In this document: one piece after another, positions 26,492 to 35,352 of the stretch
How the letters are laid out: every line of letters starts with the position of its first letter
How positions within the stretch are numbered: position 1 is the stretch's first letter
From: Lachnospiraceae bacterium
GTDB lineage: Bacteria > Bacillota > Clostridia > Lachnospirales > Lachnospiraceae
Assembly (NCBI GenBank): GCA_029062895.1
Contig: JAIDPF010000029.1
Location: 1 to 57,233 of the forward strand
DNA length: 57,233 nt
Direction: 5' to 3'
Notes under the pieces: model-generated
Database searches by the model: none
The model's input: only the letters and a program-made list of their open reading frames with translations
Told to the model about the DNA's origin: nothing
Program-made: the position numbers and the translations under genes

Positions 26492-27109
26492 CTAACCTTC
26501 CTTAGACATCACTTTTTTACACCAGGATTTAGCTCCACAATGAGGACACTTTAAGTATCTCGTTGTAACAATATGCATCCCAAATGTATATGCTGCAAAT
26601 GACGGAATAAACAATTCATTGCATTTTCTGCATTTATAAAAACCAATCTTTCGTTCTCCCTCCATGGCAACTGCTATCCCTACTGCAAAAATGGCACATG
26701 CTATGGCAATTAAAACGACCTTTACAGGAAGTGCAATCACATCCGTATACGTACAGACAATCAATAGTAATGTAATAAAAGACACTGTAGATATAACGCC
26801 AATCGTAATCGTTAACGCAAACTTTGTCTTGTTTTCTTCTTTTTCTCTTATCATATTCACCATATTTTCCTCCGCTTTTTTTTGATAATCTTCCTCAGAA
26901 ACCCGCTGTCCGGATAAAAGTTCATTCACTGTAATGTCCAATTCATTACATAATGGTAAAAGCAATGATATCTCCGGAAATCCGTTTCCACATTCCCATT
27001 TTGAAATGGTCTTATCACTGATTCCTAATTTTTCGGAAAGCTGCTTTTGCGTATATCCTTTTCGTTTTCTTTCTTCTGCAATGAACTTCCCAATTAATAA
27101 CAAGTCCAT
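26492..27109 (-). CDS. XRE-family regulator with two membrane helices and a zinc ribbon
   Basis: A 205-residue protein. Residues about 5-62 are a helix-turn-helix of XRE/Cro type (RKRKGYTQKQLSEKLGISDK, TISKWECGNGFPEISLLLPL). Residues about 95-150 hold two membrane helices (FALTITIGVISTVSFITLLLI, VVLIAIACAIFAVGIAVAM). The C-terminus has paired CxxC motifs (CRKCNELF, CPHCGAKSWC) that should bind zinc. A DNA-binding protein tethered to the membrane is implied. The ATG has AGAAAGGAGGAG upstream. An imperfect palindrome in the upstream region (GTAGAAT/ATTCTAC) may be its operator. Confidence 0.8.
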   Translation of the reverse strand: MDLLLIGKFIAEERKRKGYTQKQLSEKLGISDKTISKWECGNGFPEISLLLPLCNELDITVNELLSGQRVSEEDYQKKAEENMVNMIREKEENKTKFALTITIGVISTVSFITLLLIVCTYTDVIALPVKVVLIAIACAIFAVGIAVAMEGERKIGFYKCRKCNELFIPSFAAYTFGMHIVTTRYLKCPHCGAKSWCKKVMSKEG

Positions 27110-27169
27110 ATGTGCTCCTCCTTTCTAAGGAAATTATCCAACATTTCTATTAATATTCACACCCACGAG

Positions 27170-27215
27170 GCGTAGAATATGGTGATTTTACGCGGATTCT
27201 ACCCTGCGTAGATAT
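27170..27215. promoter_or_regulatory. Possible operator upstream of the XRE gene
   Basis: In the 300-base gap between the XRE gene and the transporter gene, GTAGAAT and ATTCTAC face each other around a GC-richer centre, with several CTACGC/GCGTA matches nearby. This could be an autoregulatory site. It is suggested by symmetry only. Confidence 0.3.
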
Positions 27216-27335
27216 ATCGTTTTGAATTCACATCCCTTCCAATCCCGATTCTGATGATAGCATGGTATTGCAAAAAATTTAAGTTACTGCTAAAATTTTA
27301 TTCGGTCGAAATATTTAACGAAAGAATCTTTTAGT

Positions 27336-27341
27336 TATAAT
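27336..27341 (+). promoter_or_regulatory. Probable -10 element of the transporter gene
   Basis: A consensus TATAAT lies 67 bases before the transporter start, with a weak TTTAAC-like -35. Immediately after the expected transcription start, AATATTTGA and TCAAATATT form a 9-bp inverted repeat with a 3-base spacer (27359-27379), positioned as an operator or leader hairpin would be. Confidence 0.5.
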
Positions 27342-27408
27342 ATTTCAGAGTACCTTTTAATATTTGACTATCAAATATTCAATATATAATGAAGGGGAAT
27401 CGCCCAAA

Positions 27409-28554
27409 ATGACCTCAGACAACCAAAAACGCAACCGTATACTGGAATTTATCAAAAAAGAAACAATCCTGACCATTGCACTCCTGCTGGCGGCGGTTTC
27501 TATGTTTATCGTCCCGCCGAGTGCAGCCTATGCGGATTATATTGATTGGAATACAATTCTTTTATTGTTTGACCTGATGGCGGTGGTAGCCGGATTCCAA
27601 AAACTCGGCGTCTTTTCCATGATTGGCAGCGCCCTGCTGAAAAAGATTCATACGTCACGGCAGCTTGCGCTGATCCTTGTGTTTCTGCCTTTTTTCTTCA
27701 GTATGCTGATCACCAACGACGTTGCACTGATCACATTTGTTCCATTTGCTTTGATCATCTTAAAGCTGTCCGCAAAAGAACAGATTCTGCTGACCGTCGT
27801 TATCCTGCAGACGCTTGCCGCCAATCTGGGCAGTATGCTTATGCCGATGGGAAATCCGCAGAATCTCTATCTCTACACACTCTCAGGACTGACTCTGGCT
27901 GATTTTGTAAAACTGATGCTTCCGCTGTTTTTATTAGCGGCTGTCATTTTATTTCTTGCCGTCTTATTCATCAAAACTACGCCGGTGGAAATCGCTATGG
28001 AATCCTCTGCCAAAGTAAAGATTTCAGGATTCTCCCTGCTTTCCTATAGTATCCTGCTGATCCTTTGCATCCTGTGCGTACTGAAGTATTTCTCCCCGCT
28101 GTGGCTGACAGGCATCATCTGTCTCTATCTGGTGATCCGTGATCGCAACATCTTTCAAAAAATTGATTATTCGCTGCTGGCTACTTTTATCGGTTTCTTC
28201 ATCTTTATCGGCAATATTTCACAGATTGAAAGCTTTCGGGCAGCCCTACAGAGCATCATCGTCTCCCATGAGATTCCGGTAGCGATCCTTTCCAGCCAGA
28301 TCATCAGCAATGTTCCCGCCGCCTTACTGCTCTCCGGCTTTACAAACCAATATGCCGCTCTGATCATTGGCGTCAACTTAGGCGGGCTGGGCACACTGAT
28401 CGCCTCCATGGCAAGCCTGATCTCCTATAAGCAGATCGCCAGAGAATATCCGGACAAAAGAAGCCGGTATCTTGGACTCTTCACATTTGCCAACCTTATC
28501 GTTTTGGGAATTTTATATGGCGCGTTATTACTCCTGCCAGCTGATTTCTTTTAA
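27409..28554 (+). CDS. SLC13/ArsB-type ion transporter
   Basis: A 381-residue polytopic protein with about ten hydrophobic helices, of the citrate/arsenite ion transporter superfamily. Characteristic stretches are ITNDVALITFVPFALIIL and LGSMLMPMGNPQNLYLY in the first half, and the matching half-repeat SSQIISNVPAALLLSGF...NLGGLGTLIASMASLISYK in the second, together the two inverted-repeat signature loops. The substrate cannot be read from sequence. I choose the ATG at 27409, with AAGGGG 11 bases upstream; a TTG at 27364 falls inside the leader palindrome. The 3' end overlaps the convergent GH43 gene by 27 bases. Confidence 0.8.
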   Translation: MTSDNQKRNRILEFIKKETILTIALLLAAVSMFIVPPSAAYADYIDWNTILLLFDLMAVVAGFQKLGVFSMIGSALLKKIHTSRQLALILVFLPFFFSMLITNDVALITFVPFALIILKLSAKEQILLTVVILQTLAANLGSMLMPMGNPQNLYLYTLSGLTLADFVKLMLPLFLLAAVILFLAVLFIKTTPVEIAMESSAKVKISGFSLLSYSILLILCILCVLKYFSPLWLTGIICLYLVIRDRNIFQKIDYSLLATFIGFFIFIGNISQIESFRAALQSIIVSHEIPVAILSSQIISNVPAALLLSGFTNQYAALIIGVNLGGLGTLIASMASLISYKQIAREYPDKRSRYLGLFTFANLIVLGILYGALLLLPADFF

Positions 28555-30075
28555 TTCCATCTGTCCATTTCCCTTATACTTTAAGGTCAGAGCATAGATT
28601 CCCTCAGGTACGTCAAATATAACTGACTGTTTTGTCCATTCTTTCACAGGGGCAATTTCGATGATTCCGCATGGCTCATCCTCTGTTTCCCCGGTCTCCG
28701 TCGTCTCACCCTCCATATAAAGTTCCAATACACCTTTGCCCTCAGATCGAATGGTTGCCCCAAACACAACCTGAGATCCACCGCTGATTTTAAAATATTT
28801 ATATCGGATCAATGTTCCATCCGCAATCTCCCCGATAAACCGGTCCTCTCCCTGATGGGTACAGTTCGGAAAGCTGTCCGTATAGATTTTATTAGAGCCA
28901 TGCGGCATATGCCCATTCGTAAGATGACAGGCAATGACTGCAGGATAAACACCTTCTGCTTTCAATGCGCCATCATTCAAACCGCAGGAAGTAATCTCCA
29001 CCTGTGCAATGCTGCCATCCGATGCAATCGTAATCTTTTCAGCGCATGCCTGCCTGCTGTAATCGGATTTATGCGTAAGCCGGTGATAAAATACATACCA
29101 CTGACCATTGATCTTCTCAATACTGCCATGGGTCGTTCCTGTCATATTCAACCTGTCAGCTTCTTTTCGACCGTTCAGACCCACGTCACCATTGGAAACA
29201 ATCGTACCTCCAAACTTAAAATCCCTGTCAGGATACTTGCTGATGGCATAACACAGCTCATGATTCTGCTGTGAAGAATATATAAAATAATAGATATCGC
29301 CGATCTTTCGGATCGAGCTTGCCTCAAAAAATGGATGTTCTTCAAAATCCGTACCTTTCACCCGGTAAGGAATGATATGGCGCGCTTCTTCTTTAATCGT
29401 AAGCATATCGTCTTCCAATACAGCCTGTACCGGTCCCATAACACTGTCCTGCGTATCCAGAATTTCCTCACGGCTTTTATGAAACATCTCCTGTTCCGAC
29501 CTTATGACATCTTCACGGGATTCAAAGGCTTTCCGAAAATCTTTTGGATCGGTCAGTTCCGAGTATATCCGTTCTTCAAAATCATACTGCGTGCCATAAT
29601 AGATTCTGATCACTCCATCATCATTGATCACGCCAGGATCAAAACAGACATATTTTAACATGGGGCTCCCATCTTTGTTCCTGACATAACCAAGGTACTC
29701 ATACTGCCCTGCCGGAGAGTCACAGACCGCAACGCTAATGGGTCCGAAATATCCGCCCACGCCGCATCTGCCGGACATGCAGTAATAAAGATAATATCTT
29801 CCGTCATTTCCCCTTACCACATCCGGCGCATACATATATGGACGGTTGAGATAATCCGGGTCCTGCTCTGCACGGTAGATCACCCCTTCACACCGCCAGT
29901 CGCTAAGATCATCCACCGGAGCGGAATATACGGTATAATCCAGCATACAGAAGGTATCCCCGCCCTCCTGATCATGGGAACCGTAAAGATATACCCTCTC
30001 CCCAAACACATGAGGCTCTCCGTCCGGTATACACACATCAACTGGTAAAAATGGATTATAAACCTGTTTTTTCAT
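28528..30075 (-). CDS. Glycoside hydrolase family 43 protein
   Basis: A 515-residue protein with a five-bladed beta-propeller of GH43 type over residues 1 to about 330 and a C-terminal beta-sandwich of about 140 residues, perhaps a carbohydrate-binding module. The three acidic residues expected are visible: Asp18 in CIPDGEPHVF, Asp in YMYAPDVVRGNDGRYYLYY, and Glu in FFEASSIRKIGDIYYFIYSS. No signal peptide is seen, so it acts in the cytoplasm, probably on imported arabinose- or xylose-containing oligosaccharides. The ATG at 30075 lies 13 bases after AGAAAGG; 30087 is an alternative. Confidence 0.85.
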   Translation of the reverse strand: MKKQVYNPFLPVDVCIPDGEPHVFGERVYLYGSHDQEGGDTFCMLDYTVYSAPVDDLSDWRCEGVIYRAEQDPDYLNRPYMYAPDVVRGNDGRYYLYYCMSGRCGVGGYFGPISVAVCDSPAGQYEYLGYVRNKDGSPMLKYVCFDPGVINDDGVIRIYYGTQYDFEERIYSELTDPKDFRKAFESREDVIRSEQEMFHKSREEILDTQDSVMGPVQAVLEDDMLTIKEEARHIIPYRVKGTDFEEHPFFEASSIRKIGDIYYFIYSSQQNHELCYAISKYPDRDFKFGGTIVSNGDVGLNGRKEADRLNMTGTTHGSIEKINGQWYVFYHRLTHKSDYSRQACAEKITIASDGSIAQVEITSCGLNDGALKAEGVYPAVIACHLTNGHMPHGSNKIYTDSFPNCTHQGEDRFIGEIADGTLIRYKYFKISGGSQVVFGATIRSEGKGVLELYMEGETTETGETEDEPCGIIEIAPVKEWTKQSVIFDVPEGIYALTLKYKGNGQMELKEISWQE

Positions 30076-30147
30076 ACTAATAATCATACCTTTCTTAAAA
30101 TTTGCAAACTTTGAAGTTGCGATTAAAAATCAATATTTTTTAACTAG

Positions 30148-32205
30148 TTAAAGACAGATTGCATGCAGATCAATAAAACTCATCTCTTCCTGTTTCATAA
30201 AGATCTCATACAGCTTTTCAAATTCCTCCGCATTCTCCTGCTCGATCCGTTCAAGCACTTCCTTTGACCGCTTCAGAATCATAGCATCGGTAAAGATATC
30301 CGCCACCTGAAACTGTAGAATACCAGCCTGACGCAGCCCGAAGAAATCTCCCGGTCCCCTCTGCTTCAGATCTTCTTCCGCAATCTGAAAACCGTCATTG
30401 GTCTTTGCCAGAATCGCCAGACGTTCCTTGGCTTTCTTACTGTCATTGCCAATCACAAACATACAATACGACTGCTGGTCTCCTCTGCCGACTCTTCCCC
30501 TGAGCTGGTGAAGCTGAGCCAGTCCGAACCGCTCCGCGTTTTCCACCATGATCACGGTTGCATTCGGCACATTCACTCCGACTTCCACCACGGTGGTAGA
30601 GATCAGAAGGTCCGTCTGATGCTCCTTAAATGCTGTCATAACGGCATCCTTCTCTTTGGGTTTCATCTTTCCATGCAGCATGGCAACCCGCGCCGCGCCG
30701 GCAAACCGCTCTTTTAACTCTTCGGAATAATCTGTGACATTGACAAGATCCTCCATCTCTCCTTCTTCTACCATAGGACAGATGATATACGCCTGCCTTC
30801 CTTCCGCAATCTGTTTTAAGAGAAAGGCATACGCTTTCTCACGGTAGCTTGTATCCACGACGGCATTCTTGATCGGAAGTCTCTGCGCCGGCAGTTCCTT
30901 GATCACCGTAACGTCCAGATCCCCATATAACACCAGTCCGAGGGTTCTTGGTATGGGCGTTGCGCTCATGACAAGCACGTGTACCTCCATTCCCTTCCCC
31001 ATCAACGTACTTCTCTGTCTGACACCAAAACGATGCTGTTCATCCGTGATCACAAGCGCAAGATTATGATACACCACCGTATCCTGAATCAACGCATGCG
31101 TACCGATCACCAGATCATACTCCCCCGATGTAATTCCCGCCTTGATCAGTTTTTTCTCCTTGGAAGTCATTGATCCCGTGAGAAGAACCGGTCTGATAGG
31201 AAGATCATATTTCTCTGTCATATGTAAGATATCCTGATAATGCTGTGCAGCCAGCACTTCCGTCGGTGCCATCATTGCCGCCTGATATCCGTTGGACACT
31301 GTCATCAGTACCGCCATCCATGCAACGATGGTTTTTCCGCAGCCCACATCTCCCTGCACCAGACGATTCATCTGATAACCGGAACACAGATCCTTTTTGA
31401 TTTCCTCCACAGCCTGTTTCTGTCCATCAGTCAGGGCAAAGGGAAGTTTCGCTTCCAATGCGTCGCAGCTTCCGTCATCCTTCATCCTGTTGCAGCTCAT
31501 ATGCTTTTGTTTATTTTTTCTAAGCTCACGGATCCGCATCTGGAATAAGAAGAATTCATCAAACGCCAGCCGCTTCCTCGCCTCATAGACGCTTTCCATC
31601 GTTTCCGGGAAATGCATCTGCCGGACCGCCTTTTCTATACTGCTGAGTCCTTCCTCTCTGACAATATCCGCCGGCAAATATTCCTGTATCATCTCAGCAC
31701 AGGAAAGTACTGCCGATACCGCCTTACTGATCTTCTTATTCGTCAGGCCCTCTGTCAGTCCATAGACAGGCTGCAGCATATCCTTCCATTCCTCATATTC
31801 TTCTGTTTTCAACATTTTGGGCTGTTCCAGACGTTTCCGTCCATACTCTCCGATCCTGCAGATGCCATGTACCAGCACCTGCTTTCCCGCCATGATCTGT
31901 TTTTTCAGATACGGCATATTAAAATAAGTCAGCGTAACCTCCCCAGTACGATCCGTTACCTGAAAGGAAAGAACCGTCTTACTTCCCTTACGGAACATCC
32001 GCGGCGTACCGATGATATAGCCGGAAATCACGCAGCTTTCCCTGTCCTTCAGTTCTGCAATCGCCTTTTTATGCGGAAACATCACATAGTTTTTCGGAAA
32101 AAAGTGCAATAGATCGTTGACCGTCCTGACACCAAGCCGCGCAAACAGTTTCGCCGTATGTTCGCCGATTCCCTTGATATCTGTAATTTCCGACTGCAGC
32201 TCCAT
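30148..32205 (-). CDS. recG: ATP-dependent DNA helicase RecG
   Basis: A 685-residue fork-reversal helicase for DNA repair and recombination. The N-terminal wedge domain (DIKGIGEHTAKLFARLGVRT...FPKNY) is followed by Walker A GDVGCGKT, DEQH box, motif III SATPIPRTL and the late QLRGRVGRG motif VI. GGGGAGGATAGGG precedes the ATG. The length matches the family. Upstream is a 527-base non-coding region containing a large nested palindrome and the terminator of the preceding operon. Confidence 0.96.
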   Translation of the reverse strand: MELQSEITDIKGIGEHTAKLFARLGVRTVNDLLHFFPKNYVMFPHKKAIAELKDRESCVISGYIIGTPRMFRKGSKTVLSFQVTDRTGEVTLTYFNMPYLKKQIMAGKQVLVHGICRIGEYGRKRLEQPKMLKTEEYEEWKDMLQPVYGLTEGLTNKKISKAVSAVLSCAEMIQEYLPADIVREEGLSSIEKAVRQMHFPETMESVYEARKRLAFDEFFLFQMRIRELRKNKQKHMSCNRMKDDGSCDALEAKLPFALTDGQKQAVEEIKKDLCSGYQMNRLVQGDVGCGKTIVAWMAVLMTVSNGYQAAMMAPTEVLAAQHYQDILHMTEKYDLPIRPVLLTGSMTSKEKKLIKAGITSGEYDLVIGTHALIQDTVVYHNLALVITDEQHRFGVRQRSTLMGKGMEVHVLVMSATPIPRTLGLVLYGDLDVTVIKELPAQRLPIKNAVVDTSYREKAYAFLLKQIAEGRQAYIICPMVEEGEMEDLVNVTDYSEELKERFAGAARVAMLHGKMKPKEKDAVMTAFKEHQTDLLISTTVVEVGVNVPNATVIMVENAERFGLAQLHQLRGRVGRGDQQSYCMFVIGNDSKKAKERLAILAKTNDGFQIAEEDLKQRGPGDFFGLRQAGILQFQVADIFTDAMILKRSKEVLERIEQENAEEFEKLYEIFMKQEEMSFIDLHAICL

Positions 32206-32249
32206 AGAATACCCTATCCTCCCCTATATATTATACATTTAGATGATTA

Positions 32250-32554
32250 CGCAGGCATGCGCTTAACTATTGCTGCTCTTGTACAATAGACGCGCAGCGC
32301 AAACATGCCTGCGATGTATTGTCAATGCTGCGCAAATCATTATCTGTGCCTATGCATTGGAAGGAAATTAGAAATTCTTAACATTCCTATCCTATACCCA
32401 GCAATTTCGGAACACGATGTTCCGAAAAGGGGCAATTGAGCCATGGATGGCGAATTTGCCCCTTTTGCGTCCGTCTTCCACAACTTCAATTAGGAATGTT
32501 TAGAATTTCTTATTTCCGTACAGCAGCATAGGCACAGATGATGATTTGCGCAGC
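32250..32554. repeat. Nested imperfect palindrome, non-coding
   Basis: About 305 bases between recG and the FakA-like gene contain stacked inverted repeats: outer arms 32327-32355 with 32526-32554 (28 of 29 matched), middle arms 32363-32389 with 32491-32517 (25 of 27), inner arms 32425-32435 with 32456-32466 (11 of 11), and a small hairpin 32405-32427 (9-bp arms). To the left is another pair, CGCAGGCATG (32250-32259) and CATGCCTGCG (32304-32313). No open frame of note crosses it. It may be a structured RNA or a palindromic mobile remnant. Confidence 0.85.
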
Positions 32555-32623
32555 CTGCCGCCTCAAAATTTAAAAGACACCTTTTGACACCCGAATCCTA
32601 TTATAATATCACAAATACAATAA

Positions 32624-32653
32624 ATAAGAGCACGCCCTCTGACGTACTCTTAT
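32624..32653 (-). terminator. Rho-independent terminator of the asp23-fakA operon
   Basis: On the minus strand an 11-bp stem (ATAAGAGTACG with CGTGCTCTTAT, one G-U pair) and an 8-base loop are followed by TTATTGTATTT. It lies 80 bases after the FakA-like stop codon. Confidence 0.8.
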
Positions 32654-32732
32654 GTAGTTTCCTAAACATCCGTCCAAATTCCATTCTGCCGGAAAATGCA
32701 TTTTTTATAGATTCAAAATCATACGAAAGATA

Positions 32733-34448
32733 TTATTCAGCGGATACAATATAATAGTAAACCGGCTGACCGCCATTCTGGAACTCCACGTCAACACTAT
32801 CATATTTCCCTTGGATCTTCTCCAAAAGCGCCTGCGCGTCCTCTTCCTTGACATCCGAACCATAATAGATACTAACCAGCTCTGTTTCCCCTGTAATCAT
32901 CTTATCCAACATATTCAACATGACCTCGTCAATATCCTTGCCATTTGATAAGATACCGGAATCCCCGATGCCCATATAATCATCCTGATGGATCTCAGTG
33001 CCTTCAATCACTGTATCCCGGACTGCATAAGTAATCTGTCCCGTCTTTACCTTTTCCGTTTCCGCCATCATAGTCTCCAGATTCTCCTCTGGACTGATAT
33101 CCGGCACAAAGCTGATCAACGCAGAAATTCCCTGCGGTACATTCTTTGTGGGAACTACGATGATCTTCTTATCCTCTGTCAGATCTCTTGCCTGATTTGC
33201 TGCCAGAATAATATTTTTATTGTTCGGGAAGATAAAGATGGTATCAGCATTGATCATTTCAATCGCCTTCAGCATATCCTCCGTGCTGGGATTCATGGTC
33301 TGTCCGCCTTCGATCAGGCAGTCAACGCCAAGATTTTTAAAGATTTCTCCAATGCCTGCACCTACGGATACCGTAACAAATCCAACCGCTTTCTTTTCCT
33401 TTGGCTGCTCCTGAACCAACGCCACATTCAAAGAATCGGGAGACTGAGCCGCCGGCTGCTGTTCTGACATCTTAACCAGTTTCTCCTGATGCTCCAAGCG
33501 CATATTATCGATCTTCATATTGGAAAGTGCACCATATTTTAAAGCACGCTGAATCGCAAGACCGGGGTCATTCGTGTGTACATGCACTTTAACAACCTCG
33601 CCATCCGACACCAGAACAATGGAATCGCCGATGCCTTCCAGATACGCCTTAAAGTCCTGCTCCGTCTTAGCATTAAAAGACTTCTGCAGCAATATGATAA
33701 ATTCCGTACAATACCCATACTTGATTTCCATCTCAGCTTGTGCCTGCAAGCTCTGGGATGGCGTATTCAGCTTTCTGGTTTCACCAGCTGCTTCGGAGGT
33801 AGCAGCGTCCATCGTAAAATCGATCTCTTTCCCACATAATGCATCATAGGCTCCCTGCAGCACTTCTATCAGTCCCTGTCCGCCGGAATCTACAACGCCT
33901 GCTTCTTTCAGCACCGGAAGCATTTCCGGCGTCTGCTGCAGCACTTCATTGGCATGATCCAATATCCCCTGACCAAAAACAACCAGATCCGTTTCCCCTG
34001 CTTCAAACAGTTCGTTTGCTTTCTCCGCAACGCCTTTTGCTACCGTCAGGATCGTTCCTTCCTTAGGCTTCATAACAGCCTTATAAGCCGTCTCAACCGC
34101 TTTATCCAGACCGGCGGTAATAACCGCCGTATTTAACTCATCATGTTCCTTAATCACTTTTGTAAATCCGCGAAGAAGCTGGCTTAAGATAACGCCGGAA
34201 TTACCCCTTGCGCCACGAAGAGATCCTCCGGAAATACACTTGCAGAGTGTCTGCATATCCGGTTCATCTAGCGCATAAACATCCTTTGCTGCAGACATGA
34301 TCGTTAATGTCATATTGGTACCGGTATCGCCATCTGGAACCGGAAATACATTTAATTCATTAATATATTCTTTCTTAGCCTCCAGACTCTTTGCGCCCGA
34401 TAAGAACATCTTTGCCAAAATCTTTGCATCTATCGTCTTTACTGCCAC
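32733..34448 (-). CDS. fakA: DAK2-domain protein, FakA/YloV-like fatty acid kinase
   Basis: A 571-residue protein with an N-terminal DAK2 (DhaL-type) nucleotide-binding domain carrying the signature LNVFPVPDGDTGTNM at about residues 30-44 and SGGSLRGARGNSGVILSQLLRG. The middle and C-terminal regions match FakA, which phosphorylates fatty acids bound to a FakB partner for incorporation into phospholipid. No FakB gene is in the window. The start is GTG, with AAGGAGGAG upstream. It follows the Asp23-like gene by 15 bases, the order seen for yloU-yloV in Bacillus. Confidence 0.85.
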   Translation of the reverse strand: MAVKTIDAKILAKMFLSGAKSLEAKKEYINELNVFPVPDGDTGTNMTLTIMSAAKDVYALDEPDMQTLCKCISGGSLRGARGNSGVILSQLLRGFTKVIKEHDELNTAVITAGLDKAVETAYKAVMKPKEGTILTVAKGVAEKANELFEAGETDLVVFGQGILDHANEVLQQTPEMLPVLKEAGVVDSGGQGLIEVLQGAYDALCGKEIDFTMDAATSEAAGETRKLNTPSQSLQAQAEMEIKYGYCTEFIILLQKSFNAKTEQDFKAYLEGIGDSIVLVSDGEVVKVHVHTNDPGLAIQRALKYGALSNMKIDNMRLEHQEKLVKMSEQQPAAQSPDSLNVALVQEQPKEKKAVGFVTVSVGAGIGEIFKNLGVDCLIEGGQTMNPSTEDMLKAIEMINADTIFIFPNNKNIILAANQARDLTEDKKIIVVPTKNVPQGISALISFVPDISPEENLETMMAETEKVKTGQITYAVRDTVIEGTEIHQDDYMGIGDSGILSNGKDIDEVMLNMLDKMITGETELVSIYYGSDVKEEDAQALLEKIQGKYDSVDVEFQNGGQPVYYYIVSAE

Positions 34449-34463
34449 TGTTTTAACTCCTCC

Positions 34464-34820
34464 TTAATCAATGACGCGTACGCCTTCAATATATACGTTA
34501 ATTTTTTCTACTTCAAGACCGGTAAACTCTTCAATTTTATACTTCACATTGCTGATCAGATTATCCGTAACCGCAAGAATACTAACTCCATATGCAACAA
34601 TCACATGAAATTCCAAAGATAGTTTATTATGATTGGCGCTGACAATGATGCCATGATTGACGCTGTCCTGTTTTAATATCCGAACAAGACCCTCTTTTAC
34701 ATTGACGGACGCCATGCCTACAATGCCGAAACATTCCGTTGCAATCATGCCGGCATGCTGTGCTATGACTTCGTTATCAATCTGTATGCTTCCTAAATGA
34801 GTATCCATTGAACCCTTCAT
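34464..34820 (-). CDS. Asp23/Gls24 family protein (YloU-like)
   Basis: A 118-residue Asp23/Gls24 domain protein, recognised by GSIQIDNEVIAQHAGMIATECFGIVGMASV near the start and the late ISNVKYKIEEFTGLEVEKINVYIEGV. Family members are linked to cell-envelope stress. AAGGAGG lies six bases before the ATG. It begins the operon with the FakA-like gene and is divergent from rpmB. The 265-base divergent region has an evident promoter only for rpmB; the minus-strand side has TATACT/TATAAT candidates with weak -35 boxes. Confidence 0.88.
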   Translation of the reverse strand: MKGSMDTHLGSIQIDNEVIAQHAGMIATECFGIVGMASVNVKEGLVRILKQDSVNHGIIVSANHNKLSLEFHVIVAYGVSILAVTDNLISNVKYKIEEFTGLEVEKINVYIEGVRVID

Positions 34821-34988
34821 AGATATCCTCCTTGCCCCTGCATAATCAATATTATTATAAAGTATAACCGATTTTCATAAAAAATGAAACATAAAATTGC
34901 AAAAGATTATAAATACCGAAAATTTTCCTTTCCACAGCATAGAATAATAAAATTATCACTCATTTCCCTTATAAATTTTTAAAATCAC

Positions 34989-35017
34989 TTGCATTCCTTA
35001 CTTTTATCTGTTAAAAT
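34989..35017 (+). promoter_or_regulatory. SigA-type promoter of rpmB
   Basis: TTGCAT (34989-34994), a 17-base spacer and TAAAAT (35012-35017) lie 68 bases before the rpmB ATG. Confidence 0.7.
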
Positions 35018-35085
35018 ACGAATGTTGTGGTCAGATTTATTAAATCACTTATAGTAAAGATCATTATTTTCAAGGAGGTGTCAAC

Positions 35086-35271
35086 ATGGCAAAATGTGAT
35101 ATTTGCGGCAAGGGTGCTCATTTCGGTAACAATGTCAGCCATTCTCATAGAAGATCTAACAGAATCTGGAACTCTAATATCAAGAATGTAAAATGCACTG
35201 TTAACGGAACACCGAAAAGACTTCATGTATGCACAACATGTTTAAAGTCAGGCAAGGTAGAAAGAGTCTAA
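35086..35271 (+). CDS. rpmB: Ribosomal protein bL28
   Basis: A 61-residue large-subunit ribosomal protein. It begins MAKCDICGKGAHFGNNVSHS and has the second cysteine pair in HVCTTCLKSGKV, so it is the zinc-ribbon (four-cysteine) form of L28. AAGGAGG precedes the ATG. It is a single-gene unit with its own promoter and terminator, opposite in direction to its neighbours. Confidence 0.97.
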   Translation: MAKCDICGKGAHFGNNVSHSHRRSNRIWNSNIKNVKCTVNGTPKRLHVCTTCLKSGKVERV

Positions 35272-35295
35272 TAAGTTTCTTTCTGAACTTAAAGA

Positions 35296-35333
35296 AGCAG
35301 ATAAGAGCAGATTTCCGTCTGCTTTTATCTGCT
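35296..35333 (+). terminator. Terminator after rpmB
   Basis: A 16-bp stem with one G-U pair (35296-35311 with 35318-35333) and a 6-base loop TTTCCG is followed by TTTT. It separates convergent rpmB and the J-domain gene and may act on both. Confidence 0.88.
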
Positions 35334-35352
35334 TTTTAAATCACACTATTTT

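Noticed and set aside
32250-32554. Insertion sequence at the nested palindrome
   Set aside because: No transposase frame on either strand and no clear target duplication; left as an unexplained palindrome.
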